Below, in pieces: positions 56,283 to 64,000 of a DNA stretch of 64,000 nucleotides (position 1 is the stretch's first letter; each line of letters starts with the position of its first letter). Both the position numbers and the translations under genes were made by a program. Location: positions 612,784,920 through 612,848,919 of the forward strand of contig NC_081405.1 of NCBI RefSeq assembly GCF_030272615.1, given 5' to 3'. The notes under the pieces were generated by a model. The model was given only the letters and a program-made list of their open reading frames with translations. It searched no databases and was not told the DNA's origin. This DNA is from Cryptomeria japonica. Its lineage: Eukaryota; Streptophyta; Pinopsida; Cupressales; Cupressaceae.

Positions 56283-57604
56283 CTCCTCGGTAATTAAAAC
56301 TTGGGCAGCCTTAATTCTATAACTTCTCCTAATAGGGATATTATCTAGGTAGGACTAATAGTAGTAAAACTCATGCACTAAGGGAGGTAAATTGGAAATG
56401 TGAATTTTAGAATGCCAAATGATTGAAAAAATAATGCAATCTCCTAGGAATTTAAAATTTAAAACTAGGGCTTTGCCAAAATAACCTCTTAATTTTAATT
56501 TGAAATTATCCCTTAGAAGATAGAAATTTAAAATTAGGGTTGAAAATGACCTCTTAATTTTAAAAATTTGAAAGGAGGAAAAATTAAATTTAAAGTTAGG
56601 GTTGTCCTGACCTCTTAATTTTAAAATTTTGAAATTTTGGAATGTTGAAGAATCGATTTAATTTTATAAATTAGGGTATATGTAATTAACCACAATTTTA
56701 AAATTTAAATTGAAAAGGGAAATGTTGAAATTCAGATTTTTTTTAACCTTAGGGTGACCTAAAATCAATAAAATTTCACAAATCTTTGGAATTGTGTAGT
56801 GAAATACAATCAAAACAAGCTCCCAAAATTTGAGGAGAAAAAATCAGGACTAAGTAGGTAGCAACTTGGTCCGAACACACGGTCCAACCACCTTTTTACC
56901 AAATTTTTGGGGATGCAAGATATTGTGATTTTAATGCGAATTCCACAAGGATATGGGAATTGGAGTTGTTGAGATATGCGAAAATAAGCCTTGAAGGTCT
57001 AAATAGGACACACTTAGGATGTTTGATAAAATGATTAATTGAAAGAACAACAAAAAGGGCACACTTAAAGGTCGACTTTTATGATGTTTAGAAGTACAAC
57101 AAGAGGCTTTAGATTTAATTGGTTCAATTAAATTCTTATTGGAAAATTTGAATTTGCACAAGATTAATTTAATTTTAAAATTAGGGTTTGTTGCATAAAC
57201 TGCTTAATTTTAAATTTGAAAATTTGAATGTTGTAAAGAGGGAAAGTGAATTTTGAAATTGAAGCAATGACCCAAATTTGAATATTAATCCAAGATCTAT
57301 ACAATCCACAAGTTCAATTTTAAAATTAAAAATTAGGGTTTTGTGATTTAACCTCTTAATTTTTTGAAAATTTTGAAAATTGGACATGCAAATGAAAACT
57401 TGAATTGTAAAATCAAAGAGTTCTCAAATCTAAAACAATCAATCCAATTTAGACACATCACAAACTCAATTTTGAATCTAAAAATTAGGGTTTTTGTGAA
57501 TTTAACCTCTAAATTTTTTTAAATTGCAAGGAAATTAAGCTTGTAATTGAAAATTGCATACACTCAAATCTGAAAACAAAAATCATAATTAAGGGTGTAA
57601 GGAG
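56283..57604 (-). other. Leader of the gag-protease element
   Basis: AT-rich with six or more degenerate repeats of AATTTTAAAATT(A/T)(A/G)GGGTTT and CCTCTTAATTTT (56440-57540). No coding domain. Confidence 0.55.
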
Positions 57605-57619
57605 TCGAGTTCAACAAAA
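57605..57619 (-). other. Candidate primer binding site of the gag-protease element
   Basis: The minus strand reads TTTTGTTGAACTCGA right after the LTR end TTTACA. It looks like a mutated TTTGGTGAACCCGA as in the other two elements. Confidence 0.5.
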
Positions 57620-58793
57620 TGTAAAGTGGAAAATTGGGGGCTTAGCCAATTCACCATGTGGAAGGGAGGATTCACTAAGCTCAATTTTCACTTTAGGGAG
57701 ACTTTACATTCAAAAGAGGGGTATTAATCTACTAAACCCAATCCTAAATGATGCAAGGACTGAATACTAAGCAAATCGGTGGTGTTTGGAATGTGATTGA
57801 CCCTATTTTGTAAGTTGATTAATTGAATTAAGACTAAGTGCTAGAAATGAAGACAAAGTATGCAAAAACAATGAGCTATAGATTCAGGATTCAGTTGTGC
57901 ACCTGGATATGAGAAGTTTGAGATAATTTAGAGTTGCTCTGCGAAATTTGCCAATAGTTTTAGGGATCGTGTGTTCGGACCAGGTTACCCCCAACTTGGT
58001 CCTCCAAACTTTCCGCACGTCGAAAAGGGTTTTTCCATCTTTGCAAAAAAAACCCAATTCCATAAGTACACATGTGCACCTACTTTCTGCACATAGATGG
58101 AAAGGGAAATGTGTTGGGAATAGGGGTTTGCCTTTAGGTCAAACCATAGTTTTGAAATTAACCAAGTGGTTGAAATAATATAATTGAAATGACTAAAAGT
58201 AGAAATCCTCCTCTTTGAGGGGATGTTGAATTGCTTGAAAAGGAAATGCTTACACCTCCTTGTGAAGTTTTGCTTGCCTCCACATGGAATTATGATTAGG
58301 ATGATGATCTCCTCTTCAATGCTTGAAATCTTGACTTTATTGTTGCTCTAAAGCTTGAAGGAAGACTGAAAATGATCAATTTCTCTTGAATGCTTGATCT
58401 CTTGGATGCTTGATAACGATTGTGGGATTTCATTAGATTTTGTGTTGTCAAATGAGAGGGGAAATCCCTCTTATATACTTGCCCATATGATTAATTGACT
58501 GATTTATTGATTTGAGCCAACATAGAAGAGATTTTCATGCTACAAATTTTAGTTAGGTTAGGGGGAGGGGATCAAGATAGGTTCCCATTAAGGGCGACCA
58601 TGTTGCCACACCCTAATCCTGCCCTAATTTGGGGTAGGATTAAGGTGCATGCAGGGTTTATCAATGAATTGCATGGTGTTTTTGATGTGTATGAGTATAA
58701 TAAGGTCTTTGATTATGCTGAGGGATGCAAACACTAAGGCGAAGACTCAAATGCAGTAAAAAATTGCAAGGGGTGCAATTTTAGGATGTTACA
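57620..58793 (-). repeat. 5' LTR of the gag-protease element
   Basis: On the minus strand it begins TGTAACATCCTAAAATTGC and ends CCACTTTACA. Collinear with 50843-52019. Confidence 0.92.
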
Positions 58794-59749
58794 AAATGAT
58801 ATACCGATTATCTAGGTCGAACCTATTCCTAGATGGTCACAAGCATTTGCCATAATAAGTGCGATGATGATAAATGCACAAGAATCTCATTCCACCTCCA
58901 TATCTTCAATCTTCCACCACCTGATCCCCTCATCTCTCTAATCTCATGTAGTCGCACATCATTTGACTAAGTATAATAGCACACCAGAAATAAAGTCATG
59001 AATCACATCCTGCATCACCACATAGTTAGTCCTATAGATCATCATTATCCCATTATCACGCACATGTATTTTGCATACATATAGGTTAGTACATAATCAT
59101 CATTAATGTATCTATCCATTGCATAATATCATCATAACATTATAGTATAGGATATGAAATCATACTAGGGGCATACAAAAAGCATGTCACATTATTCATT
59201 TATCATACATAAAAATGTCTCACATAAATAACTGCATCATGGAAATCATCTCACCATAACATGTACATAAGCATAATAACATAATTGCATCACATATTGC
59301 ATCATATAAAATAGCTACATCATCATGATATCATCATAAGAGCATCACAAACATCACATGCATATAGAATCATCATGTGCATAAAACATTATAAACCAAC
59401 ATCTTAGATCATCACATATAGACATGCATAAAGTGGCCGTTAGGAATAGTTCTCATCTCACATATATAAAAAATAATGTGTCATAATACAATGATGTCAA
59501 GATCTCCAAAATTGCTACAAATCACTCATAGGTGTCTACATCATCATACAAAAATGAACACTGGTACAAAAGTTGGATCTAAAGGATCTATGAGGAACTC
59601 CCACCCTTTAACCCTCTCTAGAACTTGTGGCAATCCTTACTCTGGGTGACCCCATCACTCCTATGCTCTCAGATCTATATCTCCACCCTCAACTCCTAGC
59701 CTACAACATCATATGAAAATTGTCAATTCTCTAGTTGGCTGGTATTGCA
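58794..59749 (+). other. Outer element 3' region, ATCATC-rich part
   Basis: Between about 58960 and 59420 the sequence is dominated by CATCATCACAT, CATAATAAC and similar short words. No coding domain. Confidence 0.5.
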
Positions 59750-61200
59750 AACTCAGATAGGTTTCACCAATATGTTATCTCATGTACCACTCTGAACATA
59801 GCCCATCCCTAAGGCCACATCACCTTGGCCTATAGCCCTTGCACTCTCTATAGCGGCCTCTACTCAACCATAACACTCTATCGCTACATCTCACTCGGAC
59901 ATAACCATCTATACCTGTTATCGCAATTATGTTATTTCACCAACTTACATATACACCTGATCCTCCAAAATTCTAATTTAGGCTCCCAAAGCCCCAAAAT
60001 AGCCAGGCTCCTCCCAGTCCCAACCATCTCCTCCCCCGGGCTGCTCATAACTGCCCTCCCACTCCCATCCCTAACCCAACTGGTCTTGTCCAATGGCCTC
60101 CCATACATATCCTCCCTCCTCCACAACCTAAAGAGGTGCTACCTGAACCTGTACAAGGGGTGTTGCTTGTACCTATTTACTTCGTTCTTGTCTTTGTACA
60201 CCTACCTGCACCTGTATTTGTGCTCACACTATTTGTGTCCTGACTTGGCCCTATCCTCCTCTCCCTCATGGTGGTCTAGGTGGTCATTCGTCCCTACCAT
60301 CACCCTCATCATCCCCCTCTAATCCACTTCCCCTCCCTCTCCTCCTCCTCCACCTACCTGGCCTCTCCCTATCTATGCCATCATCCAATCGGGGTATCAA
60401 CTCTCTTGGCTTAGTAAGTTTTGGAAAGGGATGTGCTCAAAAATATGCCTCATAATCTGGTGTCATCCCTAAATTTACAACATCCAATTGGAGATCCCAA
60501 AGCATAGGTGTCAACACCTAAAACTCAGCCACTGCTACCTCGTAAGAAAAACATGGCCCCCAATGTGAAATCTCTCATCGTGTACATGAAAACTCTACAA
60601 ACCCAAGTGGTTGTGCTTGCACTCTCCCAAACTACCGATACACCTTATCTAGTAGGTGCCTCTCAATTATGTATGTTGTATGACCAATCAAACATCTGGT
60701 TTGATAATAGTAGGATAACTCCTTGTCATCCTCCTCCCAAGGCCCACAATCCAAGTACAGTTGCTAGATAACTATGTCAATATCATCAATCACCCTGCAC
60801 TAGTACTCCATCTTCCCAAGCCTTGGCTCGAAGACGATCATGTTATACATGTGGACATATGGCTGGCCTACTCTGCAACCCCTATAACAAATCGTCTTGG
60901 TCACTACAATGTGATTGAAGGTCCAAATTTGCAATAATTTCACTCCTACAAAAAGCTTGTAGCCTCCAAGTACACAAACTAAATCAAAACATGGTATAAA
61001 TGGGCCAACATGTAGGGCCCCCAAGCAAATCATGTCCCTTGTATCAAGATATCTCCATGACTCTGCCCAATCCTATGGACATGCCATGGGTCATCCAATA
61101 TGGCCATAAACCAAGCACATGTAGTGTCAAATGATCATCCTCTAATAGGTGTGGTCTCAACCTCTAAGTCTGAGGGAATCACTTGCATGAATCTAGCAGG
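59750..61200 (-). pseudogene. Antisense frame resembling a plant mobile domain (PMD) protein
   Basis: Reading right to left on the minus strand: MAILDDPWHV, then after one frameshift near 61050 WRYLDTRDMICLGALHVGPF, LGGYKLFVGVKLLQIWTFNH, GQPYVHMYNMIVFEPRLGK, VIDDIDIVI, YLDCGPWEEDD, YIIERHLLDKVYR, a stop, FGRVQAQPLGF. The GGY...LLQIW..EHI-like block, VIW-like block and RVxRQFGxxQ-like end fit the PMD (aminotransferase-like plant mobile domain) family. A Gly/Arg-rich linker (ERPGRWRRRRGRG) and a coiled-coil-like tail (RILEDQVYM...VGEI, MVMSE, DVAIECYG) follow in the same frame to about 59750. About 17 stops are present, nearly all explained by C-to-T change (CAG, CAA, CGA or TGG codons). The host element runs the other way, so this is an antisense passenger frame. 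Family call by eye. Confidence 0.62.
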
Positions 61201-62285
61201 GCTAAGTCAGTCTATAATCACAAAGGAAATCACATCAATTTCAAAATATTATTAGCTTCAATTGAGCTTTGTCTGCTCTATCTCATGACTTCATCAATCG
61301 CTCTGCAACCTATCTTGCTGGGGCAATCGCCAATGTTTATCAATCTGACTATCTATCCTACTATTCATTTCTATTTGTCATAGTGACAACCTATTTCCCC
61401 CCTATTTTAACCACATACATGCTAATGTTTATCACATATGTGCTAGAAAACCATAAACGTATTTTGCTTGTGCATAGACACACTTTGACCACATATGCGT
61501 CAAAAATCTATAAATGCAGTTATCCTTGACACATACATGCTAGCACCACAAATGCACCAACATTTGACACATACACAATAGGATTGACCCTATATGCATT
61601 TTCAACATAGATGCAATTTTATCGACCCCAAACACAACACAACTTCACCTAGGTGCACTAAGAACTGTCATATATGCGTTTTTGGCGTTTTACCTATTGT
61701 TGCATTTTTGGTTGCCTACATCAAGTAGCCCTATTATGATGTAATAAATGAATGAAATCACAAGGATGAAAAGTTACATATTGGCTCTCTGTACTCCTCT
61801 AGACGCTCATGCCATTAGACTTGCTCAAATCGATGAAATCTATTTGCCATGGCTCTACTGCTATGCTCTTAAGCTCTCATTTTCTCCGCATAGTGAACTA
61901 GGAAAGTGATGGATGCAAATTAGGTGATCCATATACAACCCTCCTATTTATAGGTGTGGTAACCCTAAATGCTCATGGTGACCCCCGCGCTCATTGTGAT
62001 CACATGAGACCATGTTTTTGCCCGTCCTTGGTCTTTTTCACTTGCCTATTCTTCCTGTCACCATGATCACATGAGACCATGTTTTTGCTTGTCCTTGGTC
62101 TTTTTCATCTGCCTATTCTTCTTGTTGTGGCTTTTCTAGCCTTTTCCTTTTTGAGAGATTATCCAATTTTTTTTAAAAAAATTCATCCAATCTCTCGAGT
62201 GGGCATGTCGTCTTCCTTATCAAGGGCAACCTATCGTATCAGTGTTAGATTTTTCTTTGAAACAATGTGACAAGTTGCATCGTCT
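61201..62285 (+). other. Outer element 3' region up to the polypurine tract
   Basis: 61430-61720 holds degenerate ACACATA(C/T)GC-type words. A 67-bp direct duplication lies at 61995-62128. No clear coding domain in the frames at 61183-61529 or 62079-62270. Confidence 0.45.
61995..62128. repeat. 67-bp tandem duplication
   Basis: GATCACATGAGACCATGTTT starts at 61998 and 62065. Both copies continue with TGTCCTTGGTCTTTTTCA or a one-base variant and GCCTATTCTTC. Confidence 0.9.
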
Positions 62286-62300
62286 CAAAGAGGGACAAAA
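62286..62300 (+). other. Polypurine tract of the outer element
   Basis: CAAAGAGGGACAAAA directly before the LTR start TGTAGACACC. Confidence 0.85.
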
Positions 62301-63021
62301 TGTAGACACCTAAAATTGTGCTGTCCTAATTAAATTAAAAAAAAAATTAAATTATTTTTTCCTAAGTCTTCTATTAATTGAATAGATTATATATTTATTT
62401 ATTTAATTTAATAATCTTATTTTAAGCCTTTCCCCATTTAAATATATATTATTTATTTAAATTATCGTTTCCCTAAATAAATATTTTATTTATTTAATTG
62501 GTCCGACCTCTTCTATTAATTAAATAAATCTTTATTTATTTAATTAATTCATTAGCCCTTTCCCTCCATGATACTTGTCACTCATCTCTTTATTTACCTT
62601 TAACCACCTCTCTAATATTTTCCTATTTTCCATATCTACCCTCTAATCCGAGCCAACCATTTATCCCTCCACCTCGTAATCTTAGCCCTCCATTTCTACA
62701 ACGCTATCTATAAAAGAGAACTCTTTCTCCCTCCTTTCATATAGAATGCAAGTAAAAGCACCTACACTCTGCCAAATTGCATACACAACCACAATCTGTT
62801 CTAGCAACTATAACACATCAAGCAAGATCAATGGAGATAGGAAGAAAATGTAGACAAGGCCTTGGAACATGCTTATGGTATAATATTTATATTTTATTTT
62901 CATGTTTGCATGTTGCTAGGATCTTCATTGGTTTTATGTTGGATGCATTGTAGAACTAGGGTTTGGTGGTTGAAACTCATTAGGTTTTATAATAATTTGG
63001 CTTCCAATTTTAGCATAAACA
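62301..63021 (+). repeat. 3' LTR of the outer Gypsy element
   Basis: Begins TGTAGACACCTAAAATTG and ends GCATAAACA. TATA box TATAAAA at 62709-62715. Collinear with 25988-26748, diverged by substitutions and indels. Confidence 0.88.
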
Positions 63022-63580
63022 AATGCTACATGCAAAAGTTGCATCTATGCTTACTACTTTTGATGCACAAAAATAGCAGGAGCAATTGATTTATATTCTA
63101 ATGTATAACCTTTGAAATTCTATCTTTCATGCATATGTAAATATGAATTTAGAAGTTTTCCTAATCATAATCATGTTTAAAAAAAAAATAGAATTAAAGA
63201 GATTTCAGATACAAGAAAGAAATAAGTAAATGGCCCATGTAATTGTGTCCATGTATGTAAGTATGTGTCTATACATGTACACACACACACATGTATTTAT
63301 CTATAAGAATGTACATCTATTCCTAAAGAATGACTATTTTAAAGCTTTCTATGCTCTATAAAAATATGATTTCTTATACTAAAACTGATATCATAAACAA
63401 TTGTGATCTATAAAAAATCCAATCTCATAAGCAAGTTTGATTCTATAAACAATCCAATAAACATTTGTGATTTATTAATGCAGTCATACAAAGGTCTAAG
63501 AAAGGGTTTTAAAGAGATCATTTAGGTCATCCAATCATTTATTATATATCTACACATTTGTACATATATACGTGTATGTA
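63022..63580. other. Flanking intergenic DNA
   Basis: AT-rich, with a short (AC)n near 63280 and repeated AATC(C/T)AATAA words. No gene recognised. Confidence 0.5.
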
Positions 63581-63591
63581 TATACATATAC

Positions 63592-63595
63592 ATGC

Positions 63596-63629
<34 letters not shown>

Positions 63630-63630
63630 T
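63592..63630. repeat. (ACAT)n microsatellite
   Basis: CATACATACATACATACATA and adjoining units. Confidence 0.95.
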
Positions 63631-63789
63631 CATACTTGTTGGCTATAATTAGAAAATAAAATAGAGATGCTATAATTTCATAATTTACATGGTAAAGAAA
63701 GTGAACAACAATTGTATATCTATATTTTCCTAAATAAATAATAGATTTATACATTATACATCATACTCATATACTCATGATACTTAGAT

Positions 63790-63807
63790 ATGTGTGTGTA
63801 TACATAT

Positions 63808-63854
<47 letters not shown>

Positions 63855-63855
63855 A

Positions 63856-63890
<35 letters not shown>

Positions 63891-64000
63891 TGTATGGATA
63901 TGTGTATATATATACATACATATATATGTATGTATATGTGTGTGTGTATGCATATATGTGTGTGTGTATACATACATACATACATATATACACACATACA
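63790..64000. repeat. (ATATAC)n and (GT)n compound microsatellite
   Basis: A run of ACATAT units (about 63800-63890) is followed by mixed GTATAT, GTGTGT and ACATACAT blocks to the edge. The long Tyr/Ile/Met-rich frames over it are repeat artefacts. Confidence 0.95.

Larger units (their letters stand above)
50843..58793 (-). mobile_element. Non-autonomous Gypsy-type LTR element with gag and protease only (TR-GAG-like)
   Basis: LTRs of 1177 and 1174 bp (50843-52019, 57620-58793) in minus orientation enclose 5.6 kb. The minus strand carries a leader, gag, a retropepsin-like region and a Pro-rich then acidic extension. No RT, RNase H or integrase is found between protease and polypurine tract. 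Both LTRs, primer site and polypurine tract are recognisable. The flanks (GAAAA, AAATG) do not give a clear target duplication. It lies in the 3' region of the outer element. Confidence 0.82.
25988..63021 (+). mobile_element. Outer Ty3/Gypsy (Tat-type) element, split by two nested elements
   Basis: Matching LTRs at 25988-26748 and 62301-63021 are in the same orientation as gag-pol on the plus strand. The body is interrupted at 30170-45915 and 50843-58793. Without these, about 13.3 kb remain, typical of large Tat-lineage elements. Domain order: gag with zinc finger, retropepsin, G-patch, RT, RNase H, second RNase H, integrase, long 3' region with an antisense frame, polypurine tract. No matching target-site duplication is visible (ATGATAT on the left, AATGCTA on the right). 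Confidence 0.85.

Noticed and set aside
59825-60322. 165-codon plus-strand frame
   Set aside because: It is the opposite strand of the PMD-like antisense frame; its Leu/Ser/Tyr-rich sequence matches no family.
63747-63997. Several overlapping long frames rich in Tyr, Ile, Met and His
   Set aside because: They are translations of ATATAC/GT microsatellites in all frames, not genes.
1-64000. CRISPR arrays, operons, rRNA or tRNA genes
   Set aside because: No CRISPR-like repeat-spacer pattern and no recognisable rRNA or tRNA sequence; the window is plant nuclear DNA. A tRNA scan was not possible by eye.

Overview
This window looks like plant nuclear DNA, most likely from a gymnosperm such as a conifer. 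It is AT-rich, one conserved gene has widely spaced exons and very long introns, and almost everything else is old, nested LTR retrotransposons. The species is an inference. The gene family and element families can be read directly from translated motifs.

The one host gene is on the minus strand at 12565-20186. It encodes the first half of a peroxisomal full-size ABC transporter of the PXA1/COMATOSE (ABCD1) family. Eleven exons were placed by hand. All introns are GT-AG, all phases agree, and the joined 2268 nt read as 756 codons without a stop, covering TMD1, NBD1, the linker and the start of TMD2. The rest must lie beyond the left edge. Intron 11 is at least 12.5 kb and contains a minus-strand Ty1/Copia element (1 to about 11745). 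That element was itself hit by a 5'LTR-gag fragment (about 1560-3945, plus strand) and by a 4.1-kb unclassified insertion (5549-9671). Intron 1 holds a 1.28-kb miniature LTR element (18021-19297). A 289-bp tandem duplication copies the exon 4 splice acceptor.

From 22.4 to 26 kb is intergenic DNA with a 5'-truncated LINE remnant. From 25988 to 63021 is a large plus-strand Ty3/Gypsy element of Tat type: gag with zinc finger, retropepsin, G-patch, RT, RNase H, second RNase H and integrase. It is split by two minus-strand elements. One is a Tat-type element with its own LTRs (30170-45915). The other is an LTR element (50843-58793) that codes for gag and protease but shows no RT or integrase.

The most interesting signal is in the 3' region of the outer Gypsy element. 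On the antisense strand (about 59750-61200) lies a decayed reading frame resembling a plant mobile domain protein with a Gly/Arg-rich linker and a possible coiled-coil tail. Its stops are mostly of the C-to-T type. The last kilobase is intergenic DNA ending in AT/GT microsatellites.
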